Below, in pieces: positions 35,986-46,360 of a stretch of 64,000 nucleotides of DNA; position 1 is the first letter of the stretch; every line of letters starts with the position of its first letter. The translations under genes were made by a program, and so were the position numbers. Below the pieces are notes generated by a model that was not told where the DNA came from, ran no database searches, and was given only the letters and a program-made list of their open reading frames with translations. The DNA is from Herbaspirillum sp. GW103 (lineage in GTDB: Bacteria; Pseudomonadota; Gammaproteobacteria; Burkholderiales; Burkholderiaceae_D): the NCBI RefSeq assembly GCF_000261365.1, contig NZ_AJVC01000006.1, positions 248,001-312,000 of the forward strand. The letters run 5' to 3'.

Positions 35986-37602
35986 ATGAAACCAGCCATC
36001 CAGTTCCTACGCGGGCTGCTCGCGACCTGGCTTTGCGTGCACGCCCTCGGGGCGTTCGCAGCCATCGATCCGGCCCTGCTCAAGCCCCTTGGCGGAGACG
36101 ACCCCGACGCGCGCATCGACGCCGTCAACCAGATTGCCGCGCTGGCCAACGACGACGCGCTCAAGATTCTCAACGCCTTGAACAGCGACGCGCTCTATGT
36201 CACGCCTGCCGGTGACATCCTCATCGTCGATGATGCCGGCCAGGCCTTCAACCCGGCCACCGACAAGAGCGGCCCCGCACCCGATGACGCCGAAGGCATC
36301 ACCGTCAACAACCGCCTGCGCGGTGCCGTCGAGGGTGCGCTCTCGGGACTGAAGCTGCTCTCGCCGCAACGCGATGAGCGCCTGGCCGCTGCCAATGATC
36401 TGCTCAGGAATGCCGATCCGGCCCAGATGCCGCTGATCCTCAAGGCGCTGGCCAAGGAAAACGATGCGCAGATCAAGGACGTGCTGCAGCAGGTACAGGC
36501 CACCGCCAACCTGCATTCTCCCGATCCGGCTGCACGCCGCGCTGCGGTCAGGAAACTGGCCGAGACGACCAATGCGTCGCTCAAGCCGGTCCTGGAAAAC
36601 ATGCTGACCAAGAATCCCGATGGCTCCTACGTGGAGCCGGATGAAGGCGTACGCGTGGAAGCGGTGCGCACCCTCTCCGCTTTGGACCGCCACCTGGCCA
36701 TCGTCGACTTCGCCGGCAAGCTGTTCTATGGCATCTCGCTGGGCAGCGTGCTGCTGCTGGCCGCACTGGGCCTGGCCATCACCTTTGGTCTCATGGGCAT
36801 CATCAACATGGCCCACGGTGAACTGCTGATGATCGGCGCCTACACCACCTATGTGTGCCAGCTGGTGTTCCGCAAGTTCTTCCCCGGTGCCATCGATGCC
36901 TATCTGGTCGTGGCCCTGCCGGCGGCCTTCATCGTCGCCGCAGCCGTCGGCATTGCGCTGGAACGGCTGGTGATCCGCTGGCTCTATGGCCGTCCGCTGG
37001 AAACCCTGCTCTGTACCTGGGGTATCAGCCTCATGCTGATGCAATGCGTGCGCTCCATCTTTGGCGCGCAGAACGTGGAAGTGGCCAATCCGAGCTGGAT
37101 GTCTGGTGGCGTCACCGTGCTGGGTTCGCTGGTGCTGTCCTATAACCGCATCGTGATCGTGTTCTTTGCGCTGTTCGTGGTGTTCGCGGTCTGGCTGATC
37201 CTGAACAAGACCCGCCTGGGCCTGTTCGTGCGCGCCGTCACGCAGAATCGCCGCATGGCCGACTGCGTGGGCGTGTCCACCGGCAAGATCGACATGATGA
37301 CCTTCGGCCTCGGTTGCGGCATCGCCGGTCTCGGTGGCGTGGCGCTCTCGCAGCTGGGCAATGTCGGCCCCGACCTGGGACAGGGTTACATCGTGGATTC
37401 CTTCATGGTGGTGGTGCTGGGTGGCGTAGGTCAGCTGGCCGGGACCGTCATCGCTGCCTTCGGCCTGGGCGAAGTCAACAAATTCCTGGAGCCGGTGGCT
37501 GGTGCCGTGCTGGCCAAGATCGCCATCCTGGTCTTCATCATCGTATTCATCCAGAAGCGTCCGCAAGGCCTCTTCGCACTCAAGGGAAGGAGCGTGGAAT
37601 GA
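35986..37602 (+). CDS. urtB: urea ABC transporter permease UrtB
   Basis: 538 residues. After a signal-like helix there is a periplasmic domain of about 220 residues, rich in D, N, A and L (DARIDAVNQIAALANDDALKILNAL; DPAARRAAVRKLAE), which has a HEAT-repeat character, as is usual for UrtB. The second half is a LivH-type permease: ISLGSVLLLAALGLAITFGLMGIINMAHGELLMIGAYTTYV, and GLGCGIAGLGGVALSQLGNVGPDLGQGYIVDSFMVVVLGGVGQLAGT. It forms the channel with UrtC. Its stop overlaps the urtC start. Confidence 0.95.
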   Translation: MKPAIQFLRGLLATWLCVHALGAFAAIDPALLKPLGGDDPDARIDAVNQIAALANDDALKILNALNSDALYVTPAGDILIVDDAGQAFNPATDKSGPAPDDAEGITVNNRLRGAVEGALSGLKLLSPQRDERLAAANDLLRNADPAQMPLILKALAKENDAQIKDVLQQVQATANLHSPDPAARRAAVRKLAETTNASLKPVLENMLTKNPDGSYVEPDEGVRVEAVRTLSALDRHLAIVDFAGKLFYGISLGSVLLLAALGLAITFGLMGIINMAHGELLMIGAYTTYVCQLVFRKFFPGAIDAYLVVALPAAFIVAAAVGIALERLVIRWLYGRPLETLLCTWGISLMLMQCVRSIFGAQNVEVANPSWMSGGVTVLGSLVLSYNRIVIVFFALFVVFAVWLILNKTRLGLFVRAVTQNRRMADCVGVSTGKIDMMTFGLGCGIAGLGGVALSQLGNVGPDLGQGYIVDSFMVVVLGGVGQLAGTVIAAFGLGEVNKFLEPVAGAVLAKIAILVFIIVFIQKRPQGLFALKGRSVE

Positions 37603-38729
37603 GCACCATGATCATGCGCCCCTCGCTGTTCAATCGTCCGGCCTGGACCGGCATCGTCATCTGCACCATCGTGCTGGCCTTGCTGCCGGTCTGCAACCTG
37701 CTGTTCCCCGCCGGAAGCAGCCTGCACGTCTCCTCCTACACCGTCGCTTTGGTAGGAAAGTTCATGTGCTACGCCATGGCTGCGCTGGCACTGGACCTGG
37801 TGTGGGGCTATACGGGCATCCTCTCTCTCGGGCATGGCGTTTTCTTCGCACTGGGCGGATACGCCCACGGGATGTACCTGATGCGCGCCATCGGCCGTGA
37901 CGGCGTGTACCAGAGCAACCTGCCGGACTTCATGGTGTTCCTGAACTGGAAGGCCTATCCCTGGTACTGGTGGATGACGGATCACTTCTGGTTCTCCATG
38001 CTGCTGGTGGTGCTGGTGCCGGGTCTGTTGGCCTTCGTGTTCGGTTACTTCGCTTTCCGTTCGCGTATCAAGGGCGTGTATTTCTCCATCATCACGCAGG
38101 CCATGACCTTCGCCTTCATGCTGCTGTTCTTCCGCAACGATACCGGCTTTGGCGGCAACAACGGCTTTACCGACTTCAAGCGCATCCTGGGCTTCACCAT
38201 CACCGCACCGGCCACCAAGGCGGTGCTGTACCTGGTAACGCTGGCGCTGCTGTTCGGTGCGCTGGTGCTGTGTCGCATGATCGTCACCTCCAAGCTGGGC
38301 CGCGTGCTGCAGGGCGTGCGTGATTCCGAATCGCGCCTCATGTTCATCGGCTACAACCCGCTGTGGTTCAAACTCTTCGTGTGGACGCTCTCGGCCGTGA
38401 TCTGCGGTATCGCCGGTGCGCTGTACGTGCCGCAGGTGGGCATCATCAATCCCTCCGAGATGTCGCCGGCCAACTCCATCGAGATGGTGATCTGGGCGGC
38501 TGTGGGCGGGCGTGGCACGCTGATCGGCCCCATCATCGGTGCCTTCACCGTCAATGGTTTGAAGAGCTGGTTCACGGCCGCCTTCCCGGACCTGTGGCTG
38601 TATGCGCTGGGGCTGATCTTCATTCTGGTCACCCTGTTCCTGCCGCAGGGCATCCTGGGCCTGGCGCAGAAATTCAAGAAACGCGATGCCGTGCCCGCTG
38701 AGGGCAGCGCATCCAAGGAGGCAGCATGA
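37599..38729 (+). CDS. urtC: urea ABC transporter permease UrtC
   Basis: 376 residues, LivM-type permease: ALDLVWGYTGILSLGHGVFFALGGYAHGMYLMRAIG, FRNDTGFGGNNGFTDFKRILGF, LQGVRDSESRLMFIGYNPLWFKLFVWTLSAVICGIAGALYVPQVGIINP, and VGGRGTLIGPIIGAF. The insertion YQSNLPDFMVFLNWKAYPWYWW is typical of UrtC. The ATG overlaps the urtB stop as ATGA and has GAAGGAG upstream; the end overlaps urtD in the same way. Confidence 0.95.
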   Translation: MSTMIMRPSLFNRPAWTGIVICTIVLALLPVCNLLFPAGSSLHVSSYTVALVGKFMCYAMAALALDLVWGYTGILSLGHGVFFALGGYAHGMYLMRAIGRDGVYQSNLPDFMVFLNWKAYPWYWWMTDHFWFSMLLVVLVPGLLAFVFGYFAFRSRIKGVYFSIITQAMTFAFMLLFFRNDTGFGGNNGFTDFKRILGFTITAPATKAVLYLVTLALLFGALVLCRMIVTSKLGRVLQGVRDSESRLMFIGYNPLWFKLFVWTLSAVICGIAGALYVPQVGIINPSEMSPANSIEMVIWAAVGGRGTLIGPIIGAFTVNGLKSWFTAAFPDLWLYALGLIFILVTLFLPQGILGLAQKFKKRDAVPAEGSASKEAA

Positions 38730-39595
38730 GCGCAGTCGAACCCGGCAAGAACCCGGCAGGCATTGGCGGCCTGGGCGGCAATGTCGACACGCCCCGCGCC
38801 GACCACGGTGCATCCTACGAACGCATCAAACCCGAGGGCGTCGATACCACCCACGGTGCCATCCTCTATCTGGAAAACATCACGGTCTCCTTCGATGGCT
38901 TCAAGGCCATCAACAACCTGAACCTGGATATCTCGGTGGGTGAACTGCGCTGCATCATCGGTCCCAATGGCGCGGGCAAGACCACGATGATGGACGTCAT
39001 CACCGGCAAGACCCGGCCCACCGCCGGCACCGCCTTCTTCGGCCAGACCATTGACCTGACCAAGATGACCGAATACGAGATCGCGCATGCGGGCATCGGC
39101 CGCAAGTTCCAGCGTCCGACCGTGTTCGAGCAGCACACCGTGTTCGAGAACCTGGAACTGGCGATGAAGATGGACAAGCGCGTCAAGACCACGCTCTTTG
39201 CGCGCCTGTCTTCGGAGCAGATCGGCAAGATCGAGGAGATCCTCAAGCTGATCCGCCTGAACGGCCAGGAGCATCGCGTGGCCGGCCTGCTCTCGCACGG
39301 GCAGAAGCAGTGGCTGGAAATCGGCATGCTGTTGATGCAGGAACCGCAATTGCTGTTGCTCGATGAACCGGTGGCCGGCATGTCCGACGCCGAGACCGCA
39401 CGCACCGCCGAGCTGTTGAACGAGCTGCGCGGCAAGCATTCCATCATGGTGGTGGAACACGACATGGGCTTCGTCGAGGAGATCGCCCAAGGTGGCAAGG
39501 TGACCGTACTGCACGAAGGATCGGTACTGGCCGAGGGCAACATGCGCCAGGTGCAATCCAACGAGCGCGTCATCGAAGTCTACCTGGGACGATAA
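38726..39595 (+). CDS. urtD: urea ABC transporter ATPase UrtD
   Basis: 289 residues, LivG-type ATPase with a ~40-residue N-terminal extension. Walker A GPNGAGKTT, Q-loop region IGRKFQRPTVFEQHTVFENLELAM, signature LLSHGQKQWLEIGM, Walker B LLLLDEPVAGMSD and H-loop VVEHDM. The extension (MSAVEPGKNPAGIGGLGGNV...) is low-complexity and unusual in length; the ATG is nevertheless the ATGA-coupled one after urtC. Confidence 0.95.
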   Translation: MSAVEPGKNPAGIGGLGGNVDTPRADHGASYERIKPEGVDTTHGAILYLENITVSFDGFKAINNLNLDISVGELRCIIGPNGAGKTTMMDVITGKTRPTAGTAFFGQTIDLTKMTEYEIAHAGIGRKFQRPTVFEQHTVFENLELAMKMDKRVKTTLFARLSSEQIGKIEEILKLIRLNGQEHRVAGLLSHGQKQWLEIGMLLMQEPQLLLLDEPVAGMSDAETARTAELLNELRGKHSIMVVEHDMGFVEEIAQGGKVTVLHEGSVLAEGNMRQVQSNERVIEVYLGR

Positions 39596-39613
39596 GAGCG
39601 GAGACCATCATCC

Positions 39614-40312
39614 ATGCTGCAAGTCAATGAACTTAACCAGTACTACGGCGCGGCGCATACCCTGCGCGGCGTCTCGCTCGATGTGCAGAAGGGCAAAGTC
39701 CTGTCCCTGCTGGGCCGCAACGGCGTGGGCAAGACCACGCTCTTGAAATGCCTGATGGGCGTGCTGCCGGTGGCCAAGGGCAATGTCAGCTTCGAAGGCC
39801 AGGACATCACCCGTCTCAAGCCGCACCAGCGCGCCAAGCTGGGCATCGCCTACGTGCCGCAGGGACGCGAGATCTTCGCGCGCCTGACGGTGGAAGAAAA
39901 CATGCTCATGGGCATGGCTACGCTCTCGGGTCGCCGTGCCTCCACCATCAAGGGCGAGGTCTATGAACTCTTCCCGGTGTTGAAGGAAATGCTGCATCGG
40001 CGCGGCGGCGACCTTTCCGGCGGCCAACAGCAGCAGCTGGCCATCGCCCGGGCGCTGCTGGCCGAGCCCAAGCTGATCATCCTGGATGAACCGACGGAGG
40101 GCATCCAGCCTTCCATCATCAAGGACATCGGTCGCGTCATCAGCCTGCTGCGCCAGCGCGGCGACATCGGCATCCTGCTGTGCGAGCAGTATTTCGATTT
40201 CGCCCGCGAACTGGCCGATACCTTCGTGGTGATGTCGCGCGGCGAAGTGGTCGCGGCCGGTACCCAGGACCAGATGGATGGCGAGGACGTGAAGAAGCAT
40301 CTGGCGGTCTGA
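39614..40312 (+). CDS. urtE: urea ABC transporter ATPase UrtE
   Basis: 232 residues, LivF-type ATPase: Walker A GRNGVGKTT, GIAYVPQGREIFARLTVEENMLMG, signature LSGGQQQQLAIARALL, Walker B LIILDEPTEGIQPSII and H-loop LLCEQYFDFA. It pairs with UrtD. GAGCGGAG precedes the ATG. It ends the transporter set; the urease accessory gene ureD follows after about 110 bases, probably on the same transcript. Confidence 0.95.
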   Translation: MLQVNELNQYYGAAHTLRGVSLDVQKGKVLSLLGRNGVGKTTLLKCLMGVLPVAKGNVSFEGQDITRLKPHQRAKLGIAYVPQGREIFARLTVEENMLMGMATLSGRRASTIKGEVYELFPVLKEMLHRRGGDLSGGQQQQLAIARALLAEPKLIILDEPTEGIQPSIIKDIGRVISLLRQRGDIGILLCEQYFDFARELADTFVVMSRGEVVAAGTQDQMDGEDVKKHLAV

Positions 40313-40424
40313 GGCCGTCGCAAAGGAAGGCTGCGCGTTTGCAGCGGGTCTGCTATAAAGTCGCATGTTCGCGGCCAGGCTGTCCGCTTGCACACGCCGC
40401 CTTCCACGCAATGAAGAACCAGGT

Positions 40425-41324
40425 ATGAAACGACTCCCCGGCCATCCGGAACCCGCCAGCATGCCGGCCCCCGCGACACCAGGCGCGCCCCTGCGGCATG
40501 CGCCGGACCAGGCACGCCTGGCGCTGGGCTTTGCCGACGACAAAGGCACCACGCGCCTCATGCACCGCCAGCACTTCGGCCCCCTGCGCGTACAGAAGCC
40601 GCTCTATCCCGAAGACCCGTCCATCTGCCACGCCATCATCGTCCATCCGCCGGGCGGCATCGTCGGTGGCGACCAGCTTTCCATCACCGCTGAGGCGGGC
40701 GAACGCGCCCATGCGCTGCTGACCACGCCCGGTGCGGGCAAGTGGTATCGCGCCAATGGCCAGTCATCACGCCAGGCCGTCCGGCTCGACGCCGCAGCAG
40801 GGGCCACGCTGGAATGGCTGCCGCAGGAAACCATCTTCTTCGATGGGGCCGACGTGCGCATGGAACATGAAGTGACCCTGGCCGCCGACGCGGCTTACCT
40901 GGGTGCGGAAATCCTTTGCTTTGGCCGCACCGCTTCGGGCGAAACCTTCAACACCGGTGCCGTCAGCCAGCGCACCAGCATCCGCCGTGGCGGCAAGCTG
41001 GTATGGTTCGAGCAGGGTCGCCTGCAAGCCGAGGCGGGTGCCATGCAAGGCCCGCTGGCGCTGGATGGGCAAACCATCTGCGGCACCCTGATCGCGGTGG
41101 GAGACGGCATGGATACCGCGCTGCTGGGCCGCCTGCGCGAGAGCATCGCTGCCCTGCAGCTGGAAGGACGCAGCGGTGCCACGCTGATGAAGCAGGTGCT
41201 CATCGCGCGCTACATGGGGCCATCCAGCCTGGTGGCGCGGCAGTGGCTGCATGCGGCCTGGCATGTGCTGCGCCCGGCCGTCACCGGCAAGCAAGCCGCC
41301 ATTCCACGCATCTGGAATACATGA
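40425..41324 (+). CDS. ureD: urease accessory protein UreD
   Basis: 299 residues. UreD (UreH) scaffolds the UreDFG complex that delivers nickel to apo-urease. Family stretches: DKGTTRLMHRQHFGPLRVQKPLYPED, IIVHPPGGIVGGDQLSI, HALLTTPGAGKWYRANG, LEWLPQETIFFDGA and LVARQWLHAAWHVLRP. The start is uncertain: ATG 40425 has only a close AGG, and an in-frame ATG at 40365 would add 20 residues. The order ureD then ureABC is usual for proteobacteria. Confidence 0.93.
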   Translation: MKRLPGHPEPASMPAPATPGAPLRHAPDQARLALGFADDKGTTRLMHRQHFGPLRVQKPLYPEDPSICHAIIVHPPGGIVGGDQLSITAEAGERAHALLTTPGAGKWYRANGQSSRQAVRLDAAAGATLEWLPQETIFFDGADVRMEHEVTLAADAAYLGAEILCFGRTASGETFNTGAVSQRTSIRRGGKLVWFEQGRLQAEAGAMQGPLALDGQTICGTLIAVGDGMDTALLGRLRESIAALQLEGRSGATLMKQVLIARYMGPSSLVARQWLHAAWHVLRPAVTGKQAAIPRIWNT

Positions 41325-41353
41325 ACACGACGTAACAAGCTGCATCAGGAAAA

Positions 41354-41382
41354 CTGAATCAAGCCTCGCCCTACGTTATAGA
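41354..41382 (+). promoter_or_regulatory. weak candidate promoter before ureA
   Basis: -10-like TATAGA (41377-41382), 17 bases after a poor -35 CTGAAT (41354-41359), in the 90-base gap between ureD and ureA. It could give separate expression of the structural genes. Confidence 0.3.
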
Positions 41383-41414
41383 AACTGAAGGCCACCAAAC
41401 GGCCAGGAGCTCAC

Positions 41415-41717
41415 ATGGAACTGACACCCAGAGAAAAAGACAAGCTGCTCATCTTCACCGCCGCTTTGCTGGCCGAGCGCCGCAAGGCCCGTGGCCTCAA
41501 GCTCAATTATCCGGAAGCGGTGGCGCTGATCACCGCCGCCATCATGGAAGGCGCGCGCGATGGCAAGACCGTGGCCGAGCTGATGTCCGAGGGCACCACC
41601 ATCCTGACCCGTGACGACGTCATGGAAGGCGTGCCCGAGATGATCCCCGACATCCAGGTCGAAGCCACCTTCCCCGACGGCAGCAAGCTGGTCACCGTCC
41701 ACCATCCGATTCCTTGA
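41415..41717 (+). CDS. ureA: urease gamma subunit
   Basis: 100 residues, the standard length of UreA. It begins [39 protein letters not shown] and contains [21 protein letters not shown], the core gamma-subunit signature. It assembles with UreB and UreC into the cytosolic (alpha-beta-gamma)3 urease. AGGAG lies before the ATG; ureB begins 10 bases after the stop. Confidence 0.97.
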   Translation: MELTPREKDKLLIFTAALLAERRKARGLKLNYPEAVALITAAIMEGARDGKTVAELMSEGTTILTRDDVMEGVPEMIPDIQVEATFPDGSKLVTVHHPIP

Positions 41718-41727
41718 GGAGCGCGTC

Positions 41728-42068
41728 ATGATTCCAGGCGAAATGCTGGTCGAACCCGGCGACATCGAACTCAACGTCGGCCGCCCCACCGTGACGGTGA
41801 CGGTGGCCAACAGCGGCGACCGTCCGATCCAGGTCGGCTCCCACTTCCATTTCTACGAAACCAATCTGGCACTGCGCTTCGAACGTGAAGCGGCCTATGG
41901 CATGCGCTTGAACATCGCAGCCGGGACCGCAGTGCGCTTCGAACCCGGACAGGAACGCACGGTGGAACTGGTGGCGCTGGCCGGGGACCGCCGCGTCTAT
42001 GGCTTCAATGCACTGGTGATGGGCAAGCTGAAGGCCCAGCACGGCAACGACAAGAAGGGGCAAACCAA

Positions 42069-42072
<4 letters not shown>
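41728..42072 (+). CDS. ureB: urease beta subunit
   Basis: 114 residues: [46 protein letters not shown], then the conserved [20 protein letters not shown] and [10 protein letters not shown]. Structural subunit of urease. GAGGAGCG precedes the ATG. Its stop overlaps the ureC ATG as ATGA. Confidence 0.97.
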
Positions 42073-43769
<1,697 letters not shown>

Positions 43770-43787
43770 TTTTCTTTAGATTTTTTC

Positions 43788-44321
43788 ATGCTCACTCTCA
43801 ATACCAAGATAGCCCAGGCCGAGCAGATCGACGGCGAACTGGAACTGCCCTATGACCAGCGCGAGAAGAGCCGCCTGCGTGCCACCCTGCGTTCGGGTGA
43901 GGACGTGGCAGTGTTCACCGTGCGCGGTACGGTACTGCGCGATGGCGACCTGCTGCGCGGCGATGATGGCCGCGTAGTGAAGATCATCGCCAAGGCCGAA
44001 GCGACCTATCGCGTCGATGCGGCCGATGCGCACCTGCTGCTGCGTTGCGCCTTCCATCTCGGCAATCGTCACACCCAGGCGCATGTGGGCCACGAGGGTG
44101 GTGCGGGTTTCCTGCGCATCCGCAAAGATCCGGTCTTGAAGGAAATGCTGGAAGGGCTGGGAGCACGCGTGACTGAAGAGCTGGCGGCTTTCGAGCCGGA
44201 AGCGGGCGCCTATGGTGGCGGCCATCACCATCATGGCGATGACCATCACCACAATCCGCTGGCACCGATTCCGCTGCGCCAGAAGATCCATCGTCCGAGC
44301 GACAAGAAGGAAGAGGGCTGA
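43788..44321 (+). CDS. ureE: urease nickel metallochaperone UreE
   Basis: 177 residues: an N-terminal peptide-binding domain (KSRLRATLRSGEDVAVFTVRGTVLRDGDLL), a C-terminal metal domain (HLLLRCAFHLGNRHTQAHVG with the interface His, and LRIRKDPVLKEMLEGLGA), and a His-rich tail GGHHHHGDDHHHN that stores nickel. UreE hands Ni2+ to UreG. It lies 18 bases after ureC; the upstream A/T-rich stretch has no strong ribosome site. ureF follows after 4 bases. Confidence 0.95.
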   Translation: MLTLNTKIAQAEQIDGELELPYDQREKSRLRATLRSGEDVAVFTVRGTVLRDGDLLRGDDGRVVKIIAKAEATYRVDAADAHLLLRCAFHLGNRHTQAHVGHEGGAGFLRIRKDPVLKEMLEGLGARVTEELAAFEPEAGAYGGGHHHHGDDHHHNPLAPIPLRQKIHRPSDKKEEG

Positions 44322-44325
44322 CCCC

Positions 44326-45006
44326 ATGCAAGCTGCCGCCTTGCTGCATCTGCTGCAACTGAGCAGCCCGTCCTTGCCGATAGGTGCCTACAGCTATTCG
44401 CAAGGGCTGGAGGCGGCCATCGAGTGTGGGCGCGTGGGCAGCGAAGCTACGGCCCGCGCCTGGATCGGCCATGCACTGCATGAGGTGGTGGCGCGTTTCG
44501 AAGCTCCCATCTTTGCGCGGCTGGTGGCGGCCTTCGAGGCCCGTGATGCAGAAAAGGTCACGTTGTGGACCGAACGCTTCATCGCGGCCCGCGACACGTC
44601 GGAGTTTCGTGCCGAAACCATTCAGATGGGCTATTCGCTGGGCAAACTGGCGACCGACCTGAAGCTGGGCGATGAGGCCTTGCTGGCCATCCTGCAGGCG
44701 CAGCCGGAACTGCCGCTGCCAACCTCGCTGGCCTTTGCCACGGTGGCCCTGCAGGTGCCGCGCGAGGCGGCGGTGCTGGGCATGCTGTTTGCCTGGGCCG
44801 AGAACCAGGTGCTGGCCTGTGTGAAGACCGTTCCGCTGGGGCAGGTCGCGGGGCAGCGCATCCTGCTGTCGTTGCAGCCGGAGCTGGAAAAGGCTGCGGC
44901 CACCGCGCTGACGCTGGAGGATGAAGACCTGTGCAACTGGGCACCGGGGCTGTCGCTGCTGTCGATGCAGCATGAGGTGCAATATAGCCGCATCTATCGC
45001 TCTTAA
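44326..45006 (+). CDS. ureF: urease accessory protein UreF
   Basis: 226 residues, all helical. The family start LLHLLQLSSPSLPIGAYSYSQGLEAAIE is clear, as are ERFIAARDTSEFRAETIQMGYSL and LAFATVALQVPREAAVLGMLFAWAENQVLACVKTVPLGQVAGQRILL. UreF bridges UreD and UreG and opens the urease for nickel delivery. The ATG at 44326 lies four bases after the ureE stop and fits the family N terminus. Confidence 0.95.
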   Translation: MQAAALLHLLQLSSPSLPIGAYSYSQGLEAAIECGRVGSEATARAWIGHALHEVVARFEAPIFARLVAAFEARDAEKVTLWTERFIAARDTSEFRAETIQMGYSLGKLATDLKLGDEALLAILQAQPELPLPTSLAFATVALQVPREAAVLGMLFAWAENQVLACVKTVPLGQVAGQRILLSLQPELEKAAATALTLEDEDLCNWAPGLSLLSMQHEVQYSRIYRS

Positions 45007-45057
45007 TTATTTATACCATTTACGTTTTTAAGCGACCAAGAGATCAAGAGACCAACC

Positions 45058-45690
<633 letters not shown>

Positions 45691-45748
45691 ACCTGAACCC
45701 CGTCATTTCCCCGATCAAGAATCTGCCGTATCAGCCCAAGGAGAAAAC

Positions 45749-46360
45749 ATGTTGACCCTCTCGACCAAGACCCGCGCCCGCCTGGGCCTTCTGGCCGTCG
45801 CCGCACTGGCGGCCGGCACTGCAATGGCGCACCCCGGCCATCCGGGTTCGACCATGGATGCCTCGACCAGCATGGCCGCCGGCTTCGCGCATCCGTTCTC
45901 GGGCATCGACCATCTGCTGGCCATGCTGGCCGTGGGCCTGTGGGCCGCGCAGAGCAAGCAGCGCGCCCTGTGGGTGCTGCCGCTGGCCTTCCCGCTGATG
46001 ATGGTAGCCGGTGCCTTGCTGGCCTTCGCCGGCCTGCAGCTGCCGGCCGTGGAAACCGGTATCGCCGCCTCAGTGGCCGTACTGGGCCTGCTGATCGCCT
46101 TTGCCGTGCGTCTGCCGCTGTGGGGCAGCACGCTGGTGGTGTCGGTCTTCGCGATGTTCCATGGGTACGCGCACGGTGCTGAACTGCCGCACGGCAGCTC
46201 GGCCGCGCTGTATGGTGCTGGCTTCATCGCCGCCACCGCACTGCTGCATGCCGCCGGTCTGGGCATCGGCCTGATCGCCGGCAAGCAGATGGCCGACCGC
46301 GTGGTGCGCATCGGCGGCATCGGTATCGCCGCCGTGGGTGCTTACCTGCTGGCTGCCTGA
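45749..46360 (+). CDS. ureJ: HupE/UreJ family nickel permease
   Basis: 203 residues with a signal peptide cut near AMAHPGHPG. The mature N terminus HPGHPG...FAHPFSGIDHLLAMLAVGLWA carries the HPxxGxDH nickel-binding motif of HupE/UreJ, and six helices follow, with a second His motif HGYAHGAELP. It is predicted to bring nickel across the inner membrane for urease. AAGGAG precedes the ATG. Its last 19 bases overlap the 3' end of glpD on the other strand. Confidence 0.9.
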   Translation: MLTLSTKTRARLGLLAVAALAAGTAMAHPGHPGSTMDASTSMAAGFAHPFSGIDHLLAMLAVGLWAAQSKQRALWVLPLAFPLMMVAGALLAFAGLQLPAVETGIAASVAVLGLLIAFAVRLPLWGSTLVVSVFAMFHGYAHGAELPHGSSAALYGAGFIAATALLHAAGLGIGLIAGKQMADRVVRIGGIGIAAVGAYLLAA

